Of a stretch of DNA of 64,000 nt, positions 42,982-51,287 are shown piece after piece. The stretch is from NCBI GenBank assembly GCA_022841625.1, contig JALHRD010000017.1, positions 67,820 through 131,819 of the forward strand, written 5' to 3'. The stretch comes from Xanthobacteraceae bacterium (GTDB lineage: Bacteria; Pseudomonadota; Alphaproteobacteria; Rhizobiales; Xanthobacteraceae). A program made the translations under genes and the position numbers. Below the pieces are notes generated by a model, which was not told where the DNA came from, made no database searches, and saw only the letters and a list, made by a program, of their open reading frames with translations. Position 1 is the stretch's first letter. Each line of letters opens with the position of its first letter.

Positions 42982-43731
42982 CTATAGCCATCCCGTAAGC
43001 CGCAATAGCGTGTGCGTACTCAACAGCAGAATGAGGCTGCCAACCAGTAGCATTAAGAAACGCGCCGAGACGATTTTGACTAAGTAGCCAGCGAAAGGAG
43101 CGCTCACCATGCCGCCGAGCACCAGGGGGATCACCATAGCAAGGTCCGCGAGCCCTAGGGTCATAATGAAAGTCGCGGAAGTGGCTATAGTTACGAAGAA
43201 TTCGGTGACACTGACCGACCCGACGACGTAGCGCGGCGCATGCCCGCCCCCGATTAACGTCGATGTTACGATCGGACCCCATCCACCGCCGCCAATGGCA
43301 TCAAGCGTACCGCCAGCAAATCCGATCACCGGCATCCGGCGCCTGCTCGGTTCCAAATTTGCAAAGTTGCGAAACGCCCTCACCAGGATCAGAACGCCCA
43401 TTAGCGCAAGGTAAACGGTAACAAACGGCGCAATCGTCTTACCGTCCACGTTGGAAAGGATCGTTGCACCCAGGATACCGCCCGCCATGCCCGGAACCGC
43501 AATACGCCGCACCATCGACCAATCGACGTTGCGGTGCCACCAATGCGAGGCGCCCGACGCCGCGGTGGTAAATATCTCGGCAATGTGAACCATGGCGCTT
43601 GCCTGCGCAGGCGCGGTCCCGAATGACAACATGACCGTTGTAGCCGTGACGCCAAACGCCATGCCGAGCGCGCCATCGACCAGCTGCGCAAACAGCCCGA
43701 CGAGGAAGAACAACAACCACGTCTCGTCCAA
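42982..43731 (-). CDS. TauE/SafE-family membrane exporter
   Basis: 249 residues with about seven or eight hydrophobic segments; the first begins LLFFLVGLFAQLVDGALGMAFG and the second half repeats the GFAGGTLDAIGGGGWGP pattern (the two Q/D-G-x-x-G repeats of the family). Proteins of this family move sulfite, sulfoacetate or other anions out of the cell. The transported ion is unknown. It lies between ilvC and an alpha/beta hydrolase gene, with no metabolic hint. Confidence 0.9.
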   Translation of the reverse strand: MDETWLLFFLVGLFAQLVDGALGMAFGVTATTVMLSFGTAPAQASAMVHIAEIFTTAASGASHWWHRNVDWSMVRRIAVPGMAGGILGATILSNVDGKTIAPFVTVYLALMGVLILVRAFRNFANLEPSRRRMPVIGFAGGTLDAIGGGGWGPIVTSTLIGGGHAPRYVVGSVSVTEFFVTIATSATFIMTLGLADLAMVIPLVLGGMVSAPFAGYLVKIVSARFLMLLVGSLILLLSTHTLLRLTGWL

Positions 43732-43811
43732 CCGTCACTCCCGCGATCGTCAAACCGTAGCGGTCGCCACCGCGCATCCGAACCCGAAACGGAGTACCGC
43801 GCAAGCCCACC

Positions 43812-44657
43812 TCAGTAGATTGCGCCACGCACAAAACGCGCAATGCCCACCGCAACCACGGCCTCCTGACCGATGAAGCCGTGCGGCGTGCGGCCTTGAC
43901 AGACGTCGACGCCCGGTCGCGCACCAGGACCACCAGCGACGGTCACGACCTGTTCACGCGCGCCGTTAGTCCGAGCGATTATCCCGCCGTTGAGGCCCGG
44001 CGGCGTACGAACGCAGGTGTCGGCGGCATGGCCAATCACCAGCACCGGCATCCGGATCGATTCGAGCGGGGCATCGAAAACCGTCTGGACCACCCACGGC
44101 CTCCGCCCACCTTTTCCGCCTGAAGTAACCGGCGAGGTCAGGACGAGACCATCGGCCACCGCCGGCCCCACCAGACGCGACGCCGCATTAATCGCGGAGA
44201 TCGTTCCACGGCTGGTGCCGACCAGCCAAATCGAACCGGTATTGCGCGCACGAATGTCGGCGATCACCTTGCCAAGATCGTCGGCATGTTGGCGGCTCAT
44301 GCGGAAGCCTTTAAGGCCATCCTCGCCGGGATGATCTGAGGGGGCGTCGATCAGCGCGGTTGCAAATCCGGCGGCGTGGAAATGCGGCAGCGAGCGCACG
44401 AGCGAATTACCCTGCAGCGCCCTGGGGCATCCCCTGGCGTCGAGATTAAGGTGGCCGCCGCCGCCGACCAACAGCAACAACGTGGTGGGTTTGGCCGCCG
44501 CTGAAGGTCCGGCCAAACTGTAGGACATAGTCGTCCGGCCGTGTGTCGAAAGGCTCACAACCTCTCCGCAGACCCCTTGCCCATAAGCAAACTCGGAACC
44601 GATCAGGGTAAGTGCACCGACGAGCGACACAAACAGGCCGCGTCCAATTTCACCCAT
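43812..44657 (-). CDS. exported alpha/beta-hydrolase-like protein
   Basis: 281 residues. Signal peptide or anchor at LFVSLVGALTLIGSEFAYG. Alpha/beta-hydrolase features: oxyanion loop VGGGGHLN, nucleophile elbow VGTSRGT (Ser), Asp candidate in VIGHAADTCV and the final His in GRTPHGFIG. It may act in the periplasm as an esterase or peptidase. The start at 44657 is uncertain. It ends 81 bp before the TauE gene, and starts 23 bp after ilvN, so it may lie in the ilvBN transcript. Confidence 0.75.
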   Translation of the reverse strand: MGEIGRGLFVSLVGALTLIGSEFAYGQGVCGEVVSLSTHGRTTMSYSLAGPSAAAKPTTLLLLVGGGGHLNLDARGCPRALQGNSLVRSLPHFHAAGFATALIDAPSDHPGEDGLKGFRMSRQHADDLGKVIADIRARNTGSIWLVGTSRGTISAINAASRLVGPAVADGLVLTSPVTSGGKGGRRPWVVQTVFDAPLESIRMPVLVIGHAADTCVRTPPGLNGGIIARTNGAREQVVTVAGGPGARPGVDVCQGRTPHGFIGQEAVVAVGIARFVRGAIY

Positions 44658-44680
44658 GGCAACTCCTGGCGTCCCGCGTC

Positions 44681-45226
44681 CTACATCCCTTCCGGGCCGC
44701 GCTGGATCGCGACCACGCCGGTCCGCGACACCTCGACCAACCCAATCGGCAACATCAGCGCAACGAAGCTCTCGATCTTGTCGGAGGCGCCGGTGATCTC
44801 AAACACGAAGCTTTCGGGGCCTGCGTCGATGACGCGGGCGCGGAACGCGTCGGCAAGCCGAAGCGCCTCAACCCGATCGTCGCCCTTGCCGCGCACTTTC
44901 ACCATCGCCAGTTCGCGCTGGATCGCCGGGCCCGAGACCGTCATGTCAATAACGCGATGGATCGGCACCAGCCTTTCGAGTTGGTTCTTGATCTGCTCAA
45001 TCACCATCGGCGTGCCACGGGTCACGATGGTAATACGCGAAAGATGCTTCTCGTGCTCGGTCTCCGAAACCGTCAGCGAGTCGATATTGTAGCCACGGCC
45101 AGAGAACAAACCGATGACGCGCGCCAGCACGCCTGGCTCATTATCGACCAGAACACAAAGCGTATGGCTCTCGATGCCCTGCGCCGCCGGTGCCGCGGGA
45201 TAGTGGGAGGTGCTTCCGTTGGCCAT
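44681..45226 (-). CDS. ilvN: acetolactate synthase, small (regulatory) subunit
   Basis: 181 residues. An ACT domain at the N-terminus (HTLCVLVDNEPGVLARVIGLFSGRGYNIDSL) binds valine for feedback control. The C-terminal half (FEITGASDKIESFVALMLPIGLVEVSRTG) activates the large subunit. Also named ilvH in many genomes. The ATG overlaps the stop of ilvB (TAATG at 45224-45228), so translation is coupled. Confidence 0.96.
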   Translation of the reverse strand: MANGSTSHYPAAPAAQGIESHTLCVLVDNEPGVLARVIGLFSGRGYNIDSLTVSETEHEKHLSRITIVTRGTPMVIEQIKNQLERLVPIHRVIDMTVSGPAIQRELAMVKVRGKGDDRVEALRLADAFRARVIDAGPESFVFEITGASDKIESFVALMLPIGLVEVSRTGVVAIQRGPEGM

Positions 45227-47019
45227 TACACCATCACCTTGCCTGCCTCGGTGACCGCCTCATCGATGCTCTCGGCGGCGTCCCCCAGGATCATTTCATT
45301 GTGGGCACGGCCGGAAGGAATCATTGGGAAACAGTTTTCATCGGGATCGACCACGCAGTCGAAGATCACCGGCTTCTTGACGCCAATCATCTCCCTGATC
45401 GCCGCATCAAGTTCGCCCGGTTTGTCGCATCGGATTCCGACCGCGTGATAGGCCTCAGCGAGCTTCACAAAATCCGGCAGCGAATGGCTATAGCTCTCGG
45501 CATAGCGCCCACCATGCAGCAATTCCTGCCACTGCCGCACCATGCCCATGTACTGGTTGTTGAGAATGAAGATTTTGATCGGCAACCGATACTGCACCGC
45601 GGTCGACATTTCCTGCATGGTCATCTGCACGGAGGCTTCGCCGGCAATGTCGATCACCAGCGCGTCCGGATGCGCCAACTGCACGCCCACCGCCGCCGGC
45701 AGACCGTAGCCCATGGTGCCGAGCCCGCCCGATGTCATCCAGCGGTGCGGCTCTTCAAAATGGAAGAACTGCGCCGCCCACATCTGATGCTGACCGACCT
45801 CAGTTGTGATGTAGACGTCGCGACGCTTGGTTAGCTCATAGAGCCGCTGGATCGCATATTGCGGCTTGATCAGATCCGGCGTGTTTCGGTAGGCGAGCGA
45901 CTTGCGCGCCCGCCATTTTTCGATCTGCTGCCACCAGTCGGCGAGCGCCTTCTTCTCCGTCGCGCCAGAGCCGGCGCGCCACAGCCGCACCATATCTTCG
46001 AGAACATGCGTGCAATCGCCGACGATCGGTAAATCGACTTTGACGTTCTTGTTGATCGAGGACGGATCGATATCGACATGAATTTTTCGGGAGTGCGGCG
46101 CGAACGCGTCAAGCCGCCCGGTGATACGGTCGTCAAAGCGCGCGCCAATGCAGATCATGAGGTCGCAATCGTGCATCGCCCAATTTGCTTCCCAGGTGCC
46201 ATGCATGCCGAGCATGCCAAGCCAACGCTGATCGGACGCCGGGAAAGCGCCAAGCCCCATCAATGTCGAGGTGATCGGGAAGCCGGTGAGCTTCACCAAC
46301 TCCCGCAGCAGCTCGCTCGCCTTCGGCCCGGAGTTGATGATGCCGCCGCCGGTGTAGAACAGCGGCCGCTTGGCATGCCGCATCATCTCAATGGCGGCTT
46401 TGATCCGCTCGAGATCGCCTTTGAGCTTCGGCTGATAGCCCTTATGCGCGATTTCCTTCGGCTTCGCGTAGAGGCCCTTGGCGAATTGAATGTCCTTCGG
46501 AATGTCGACAACCACCGGCCCCGGCCGCCCGCTCTTGGCGACATGGAATGCCTCATGCAGCACGCCCGGCAGGTCGGCGATGTTTTTCACCAGGTAGTTG
46601 TACTTGGTGCAGGGCCGCGTGATGCCAACGGTGTCGCATTCCTGGAACGCGTCGTTGCCAATCAAATGGGTCGGCACCTGCCCCGTGATGCAGACGATCG
46701 GGATCGAGTCACACAGGGCGTCGGTCAGCCCGGTTACCGCATTGGTAGCGCCCGGCCCTGACGTCACCAGGACACAGCCGACCTTGCCGGTCGAGCGGGC
46801 ATAACCCTCGGCAGCGTGCACTGCGCCCTGCTCATGACGCACCAGGATGTGCTGCAGGCGGTTCGACTGCTGGAACAGTGCGTCATAAATCGGCAGCACC
46901 GCACCGCCGGGATATCCGAAGATGTGCTCGACACCCTGATCGGCCAGGGCCTCGATCACCATTTCGGCGCCCGTCATTTCACGGCCTAGTGCGCTTACCG
47001 CGGCCTTCTTGGTCGTCAT
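45226..47019 (-). CDS. ilvB: acetolactate synthase, large (catalytic) subunit
   Basis: ThDP- and FAD-dependent enzyme that makes acetolactate or acetohydroxybutyrate, 597 residues. The N-terminal ThDP Pyr domain has FGYPGGAVLPIYDAL and the catalytic Glu in VRHEQGA. The PP domain has the cofactor segment DIAGEASVQM with Glu where most enzymes have Asp (GDG/GDA), and ends with ILNNQYMG. The start at 47019 is chosen by homology; an ATG 42 bp upstream adds non-family residues. Preceded by a promoter, leader peptide and attenuator at 47077-47242. Also called ilvI. Confidence 0.96.
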   Translation of the reverse strand: MTTKKAAVSALGREMTGAEMVIEALADQGVEHIFGYPGGAVLPIYDALFQQSNRLQHILVRHEQGAVHAAEGYARSTGKVGCVLVTSGPGATNAVTGLTDALCDSIPIVCITGQVPTHLIGNDAFQECDTVGITRPCTKYNYLVKNIADLPGVLHEAFHVAKSGRPGPVVVDIPKDIQFAKGLYAKPKEIAHKGYQPKLKGDLERIKAAIEMMRHAKRPLFYTGGGIINSGPKASELLRELVKLTGFPITSTLMGLGAFPASDQRWLGMLGMHGTWEANWAMHDCDLMICIGARFDDRITGRLDAFAPHSRKIHVDIDPSSINKNVKVDLPIVGDCTHVLEDMVRLWRAGSGATEKKALADWWQQIEKWRARKSLAYRNTPDLIKPQYAIQRLYELTKRRDVYITTEVGQHQMWAAQFFHFEEPHRWMTSGGLGTMGYGLPAAVGVQLAHPDALVIDIAGEASVQMTMQEMSTAVQYRLPIKIFILNNQYMGMVRQWQELLHGGRYAESYSHSLPDFVKLAEAYHAVGIRCDKPGELDAAIREMIGVKKPVIFDCVVDPDENCFPMIPSGRAHNEMILGDAAESIDEAVTEAGKVMV

Positions 47020-47076
47020 TGTTCGCTCCGTCTTCCGTGTCCGCTCCGCATTGCCACCCAATGCCCCGGAGGAATC

Positions 47077-47098
47077 AAAAAGGGGCTCACGAGCCCCT
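47077..47098 (-). terminator. attenuator terminator in the ilvB leader
   Basis: On the minus strand AGGGGCTC-GT-GAGCCCCT forms an 8-bp stem, followed by TTTTT. It lies 58 bp before the ilvB start and after the leader peptide. Being upstream of the gene it controls, it is an attenuator rather than the end of another transcript; there is no gene on this strand immediately upstream. Confidence 0.8.
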
Positions 47099-47118
47099 GC
47101 CTGCGCACCGCCTACGCA

Positions 47119-47138
47119 CGGGTGGTCCTATCCACCCG
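47119..47138 (-). promoter_or_regulatory. first stem-loop of the ilvB leader
   Basis: CGGGTGG and CCACCCG form a 7-bp stem with a 6-base loop; the stop of the leader peptide lies within the loop. It is placed like the pause hairpin in amino-acid leaders. Confidence 0.6.
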
Positions 47139-47181
47139 CGGCGGTACGCCTGTCTACTACTTGAGTAATTTTATTGCGCAT
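47128..47181 (-). CDS. ilvB leader peptide candidate
   Basis: 17 residues, MRNKITQVVDRRTAAGG, with one Ile and two adjacent Val codons. The ATG is about 26 bases after the predicted transcription start, and the stop lies in the loop of the first hairpin. The ribosome site is weak. Its place between a promoter and an attenuator fits control by charged Val/Ile tRNA; this is inference. Confidence 0.55.
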   Translation of the reverse strand: MRNKITQVVDRRTAAGG

Positions 47182-47213
47182 TTTAACCAGCAATTGCCAT
47201 TTCATTGCGCGCC

Positions 47214-47242
47214 GTTATAGGCATGACGCCCGGACCGGTCAA
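47214..47242 (-). promoter_or_regulatory. ilvB promoter
   Basis: Minus strand: TTGACC (47242-47237), a 17-bp spacer and TATAAC (47219-47214), each one base off consensus. Predicted start of transcription near 47207. Confidence 0.7.
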
Positions 47243-47325
47243 GCAATTTCACGTGCAAAAATGGCCCAACGGCGCGACTATCACCCGCCCACCAGTGGAA
47301 TGTCTCAAAACACCCCTAATCGAAA

Positions 47326-48927
47326 ATGAACAATGCGGACCTGATCGTTGCCCTGCTGAAGGCAGCCGGCATCAAGCACGGCTTCGGCATCCCCAGCGGC
47401 AACGTGCTGCCGTTGATGGAGGCCATGCGCAAAGGCGGCATCGATTTCGTACTGACTGCCCATGAGGGCTCGGCCGGCTTCGCCGCCGACGTCAGCGGTC
47501 GCCTCACCGGCAGACCCGGCCTCGCGATTGCGACGCTCGGCCCGGGAGCCACCAATCTGGCGACCGGCGTCGGCTCAGCGTTCCTCGATCGCTCACCGAT
47601 GATCGCAATCACCTGCAACCTCAACACCGATCAGCTCGGCCGCCGCATTCAAATGTGGATCGACCACCATACGCTGTTCAAGCCAATCACCAAAGCGACG
47701 CTACGTTTGGAGCGCGGGCGCATCGCCGAAATCACGAATTCCGCAATCGCGCTCGCAATGAGCGAGCCGATGGGGCCGGTTCATCTCGATTTGCCGGAGG
47801 ACGTTGCACTCGCGCCGACGACCGAGACAATCACAACGCCAGCAGCGCGGACGATGATCGCACCAGCGCCCGACGCTGACGTTGTCCGCGCCGCCGAATT
47901 GATCGCCGCTGCCAAGCGACCGGTCGCGGTGATCGGCGCTTCGGCATTGCGGATTGCCGACCCATCGCTGTTGCTCAAGGCGATCGAACGCCACGGTCTG
48001 CCGTTTGCAACCACAACCATGGCCAAGGGCCTGATCGACGAAGAGCACCCTCTGTCTGTCGGCTGTATCGAACGCAGTTGCCGCCAGCTGCAGCGCAAGT
48101 TCCTGCGCTCCGCGGACCTGATCGTCGGGCTTGGCTACGACACCATCGAGGTCGAGTACGAGGCTTGGATCGACGATGTGCCGCTCCTTCAAATCGACAT
48201 TGAGCCGCCGGACCTCGCGCCCTCGGTCAACCTTATCCATCTTACCGGGGGCAATCTTGCGACCTCGCTCGCAAGGCTCGCAGCGCTTCCTCCGACGACC
48301 AATGGCTGGACGGCGCAGGCACTTGCCGACCATCGCCGCACTTTTCAGCAAGCGCTGCGGCCAAAAACCAACGCGTTCAGCGCACATGCGGCGATCGACG
48401 CGGTGCGGCGTGCCTTGCCGCGCGACGGCATCTTGGCGTTCGACGTCGGCGCGCACACCCACCAGATTGCGAGCCAATGGACGGCACACGCGCCGAAATC
48501 ATTCCTCATCACCAATGGCTGGTCTTCCATGGGTTTCGGTCTACCTGGCGCAATTGCCGCCAAACTCGCGCGCCCCGATCTGCCGGTCGTATGCCTGATC
48601 GGCGACGGCTGCTTCCAAATGACCTGCGGCGAAGTCGCGACCGCCAAACGACTCGGCCTGGCGCTTCCTATTGTCGTCCTTGACGACAAATGGCTTGCGC
48701 TCATCAAGGTGAAGCAAATCCGTCGACAGTTTCCGCTTTATGGCACCGGCCTGCAGGAGGAGGACTACCGCGACCCTCCGGCGCATTATTTTGGCGTACC
48801 GGCGTTTGGCGTTCGAAACGCAGCGGCGCTGGAAACGGCGGTGAAGACCGCGCTCAGCGCCAACGGACCCACCGTCATTGAAGCGGTGGTTGATTCAGAA
48901 CACTATCTCGAAACGGTGTATGACTGA
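47326..48927 (+). CDS. ThDP-dependent enzyme of the acetolactate synthase/benzoylformate decarboxylase group
   Basis: 533 residues. Pyr domain: FGIPSGNVLPLMEAM, catalytic Glu in LTAHEGSAGFAA. PP domain: LIGDGCFQMTCGE (GDG motif). The second half of the motif is VLDDK where most enzymes have NN. Substrate might be a 2-oxo acid; lyase, decarboxylase and synthase relatives exist, so the reaction is open. It is divergent from ilvB, with the ilvB promoter lying between, and convergent with miaA (3 bp between stops). No FAD-binding insertion signature is obvious. It is not a simple duplicate of ilvB. Confidence 0.85.
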   Translation: MNNADLIVALLKAAGIKHGFGIPSGNVLPLMEAMRKGGIDFVLTAHEGSAGFAADVSGRLTGRPGLAIATLGPGATNLATGVGSAFLDRSPMIAITCNLNTDQLGRRIQMWIDHHTLFKPITKATLRLERGRIAEITNSAIALAMSEPMGPVHLDLPEDVALAPTTETITTPAARTMIAPAPDADVVRAAELIAAAKRPVAVIGASALRIADPSLLLKAIERHGLPFATTTMAKGLIDEEHPLSVGCIERSCRQLQRKFLRSADLIVGLGYDTIEVEYEAWIDDVPLLQIDIEPPDLAPSVNLIHLTGGNLATSLARLAALPPTTNGWTAQALADHRRTFQQALRPKTNAFSAHAAIDAVRRALPRDGILAFDVGAHTHQIASQWTAHAPKSFLITNGWSSMGFGLPGAIAAKLARPDLPVVCLIGDGCFQMTCGEVATAKRLGLALPIVVLDDKWLALIKVKQIRRQFPLYGTGLQEEDYRDPPAHYFGVPAFGVRNAAALETAVKTALSANGPTVIEAVVDSEHYLETVYD

Positions 48928-48929
48928 CG

Positions 48930-49907
48930 TCAGTCCCGAACTCGCGCAGAAGCGAGCGCCAGACCAAGCGACTCGATATGACTCTCGGCGTGCTCCGGCG
49001 CTACCCAGACAAAATCCGGCAATTGATTGCGGAACCAGGTTGCCTGTCGCTTGGTGTAGCGGCGGGTATCGCGCTTGCCGCCTTCGGCAGCTTCATCAAG
49101 CGCGATCTCACCCTGCAAATGGCGGATCAGCCATGGCACGCCATGCGCTTTCATTGCCGGCAGCGCCGCATCAAGCGCGCGCCGCGCAAGCGCCCCCACC
49201 TCTTCCAGTGCGCCGGCCGCAAGCATGGCATCGAAACGCGCATCGATACGCCGGTACAGTTCGGCACGCGGCACATCCAGGAACAGTTTGAGTGCATGGG
49301 TGGCGTCGATCGGCGCCGGCATCCCCTCCCGATGCCAATCGGCGAGGGATCGGCCGGTTGCAACGACGACTTCAAGTGCCCGCGTAATTCGCGAGCGATC
49401 GCCCGGCATCAGGCGGGCGGCCACCGCCGGATCGCGTTCTTGCAACTCGGCATAGAGCGGCGCGACCCCTTCGGACGCAAGCCGTGCGCGCATGGCCGCC
49501 CGAATGCCGAGTGGAATCAGTGGCACCGCGGCGAGCCCTTGCGTCAGCGCTTTGAAATAAAGGCCTGTGCCACCGACCAGGATCGGCAGCCGCCCGGCTC
49601 GCCGGGCGTCCGCCACCGCGGCCTGCACATCGACGCACCAGCGGCCAACCGAGTAATTCTCGGCGGCATCAACATGACCGTAGAGCCGGTGCGGCATCCG
49701 CGCCTCCTCGGCCAAACTCGGACGCGCGGTGATAATACGCAGGTCGCGATAGACCTGCATGGAATCGGTGTTGATGATCGTTCCGTCGAGCCGTTCGGCG
49801 AGCGCAAGCGCCAGCGCGGACTTGCCACTTGCGGTCGGTCCGGCGAGCAGGATGGCGGCGATGGCGGAGGGTGCGGTCACGTAGCCAGAAGTAGACCCTG
49901 ACGACAC
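48930..49907 (-). CDS. miaA: tRNA dimethylallyltransferase
   Basis: Adds the dimethylallyl group to A37 of tRNAs that read UNN codons, 325 residues. P-loop [50 protein letters not shown] and [14 protein letters not shown] are the standard blocks. The C-terminus ends with [21 protein letters not shown], also typical. A GTG at 49883 is an alternative start. It shares the dimethylallyl diphosphate pool with idi and ubiX. Confidence 0.97.
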   Translation of the reverse strand: MSSGSTSGYVTAPSAIAAILLAGPTASGKSALALALAERLDGTIINTDSMQVYRDLRIITARPSLAEEARMPHRLYGHVDAAENYSVGRWCVDVQAAVADARRAGRLPILVGGTGLYFKALTQGLAAVPLIPLGIRAAMRARLASEGVAPLYAELQERDPAVAARLMPGDRSRITRALEVVVATGRSLADWHREGMPAPIDATHALKLFLDVPRAELYRRIDARFDAMLAAGALEEVGALARRALDAALPAMKAHGVPWLIRHLQGEIALDEAAEGGKRDTRRYTKRQATWFRNQLPDFVWVAPEHAESHIESLGLALASARVRD

Positions 49908-50012
49908 ACCAGATCAACCTCGCACCCAAGGGTCCCGCGCCCGGTTCACCATTGATCCCGCCGGCTTGGCCGATTAAACCAACGCTGATCCCCCCATTTC
50001 TGGAGACACTGC

Positions 50013-51233
50013 GTGCCCCTCATCTCCCCGTTCCGTGCGCTACGCCCGGCGCCTCGCCGCGCCAGTGAAATTCTGGCGCCGCCCTATGACGTGCTCTCAA
50101 GCGCGGAGGCGCGTGAACGCGCCAAAGGCAAGCCGTGGAGCTTTCTGCACATCTCCAAACCAGAGATCGATCTCGATGCCGCGGTCGATCCCTATGACAA
50201 GTCGGTCTACGCCAAGGCACGGGAAAATCTCGACCGCATGGTCGCAAGCGGCGCGCTGACCCGCGACGCCAAGCCGTCCTATTACGTCTATCGGCAGACC
50301 TGGAACGGTCGCGTGCAAACTGGGCTTGCGGCGGTCGCCTCGCTGGCCGACTACGCCACCAACCGCATCCGCAAGCACGAACTGACCACGCCGGTGAAGG
50401 AGGATGACCGCGTCCGCCAGATCGAAGCCGTCAATGCGCAAACCGGGCCGGTAATGATGGGCTATCCGGCCGCACCGGAAATCGACGCGCTTCTGGCGAA
50501 GGCCAGCAACGGCGCGCCCGAGGTTGACGTCACCGCCGACGATGGCGTGCGCCATCAGATGTGGGTCGTTTCCGACGATGCAGCGATCGCAGCGCTGACG
50601 CGCGCCTTCGACGCCTTGCCGGCAATCTATATCGCCGACGGGCACCACCGTTCGGCTGCCGCCGCGCGTGTGGCGCAAGCGCGCGGCAGCGTGGGTTCGC
50701 ACAGCCAATTCTTGTCGGTGATATTTCCTCATCACCAGATGACCATCCTCGATTACAACCGCGTCATCCGCGACCTCAACGGCAAGAAACCGGAACAGGT
50801 GCTCAACGATCTGAAGGCAAAATTCGCGGTTACCGCGTCCGACCAGCCGGTGCGGCCTACATCCGCCGGCGAATTTGGCATGGTACTGGCCGGTCGCTGG
50901 TACCGCCTGACGCTCAGGCCGGAACTCATTCCGGCAAACGATCCGATCGGCCGGCTTCCGATCACGCTTTTGGCGCGCAATGTCATCGAGCCAATCTTCG
51001 GCATCTTAGACCCGCGCACCGATAAGCGGATCGATTTTGTCGGCGGCGGCCGCGGGCTTGGTGAATTGGAAAAGCGCGTTGCGTCAGGCGAAATGGCGGT
51101 CGCCTTTTCGCTCTATCCAACCCAAATGAACGACCTGATGGCGGTGGCCGATACCGGCAAGATCATGCCGCCGAAGTCCACATGGTTCGAACCGAAGCTC
51201 GCCGACGGCATGGTCAGCCACGTCCTGGACTGA
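50013..51233 (+). CDS. DUF1015-family protein
   Basis: 406 residues of a widespread family whose members are often annotated as putative HTH/SpoOJ-like but have no proven role. Key blocks are the N-terminal PFRALRPAP..ASEILAPPYDVLS, SYYVYRQTW, RKHELTTP and IADGHHRSAAA. The GTG start at 50013 follows GGAGA. It is a soluble cytosolic protein, single-gene transcript likely. A metal- or nucleotide-related role has been suggested by the GHHR motif, but this is not established. Confidence 0.93.
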   Translation: MPLISPFRALRPAPRRASEILAPPYDVLSSAEARERAKGKPWSFLHISKPEIDLDAAVDPYDKSVYAKARENLDRMVASGALTRDAKPSYYVYRQTWNGRVQTGLAAVASLADYATNRIRKHELTTPVKEDDRVRQIEAVNAQTGPVMMGYPAAPEIDALLAKASNGAPEVDVTADDGVRHQMWVVSDDAAIAALTRAFDALPAIYIADGHHRSAAAARVAQARGSVGSHSQFLSVIFPHHQMTILDYNRVIRDLNGKKPEQVLNDLKAKFAVTASDQPVRPTSAGEFGMVLAGRWYRLTLRPELIPANDPIGRLPITLLARNVIEPIFGILDPRTDKRIDFVGGGRGLGELEKRVASGEMAVAFSLYPTQMNDLMAVADTGKIMPPKSTWFEPKLADGMVSHVLD

Positions 51234-51287
51234 CCCAAGCGCGTTCGGGGCACAGACCCGTCCCCCACAATTCCAAATCGCTCGGCG

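Noticed and set aside
47326..48927. Second acetolactate synthase large subunit
   Set aside because: It is ThDP-dependent and similar in layout, but the active-site and motif residues differ from IlvB and no small subunit is linked, so the specific name is not supported.
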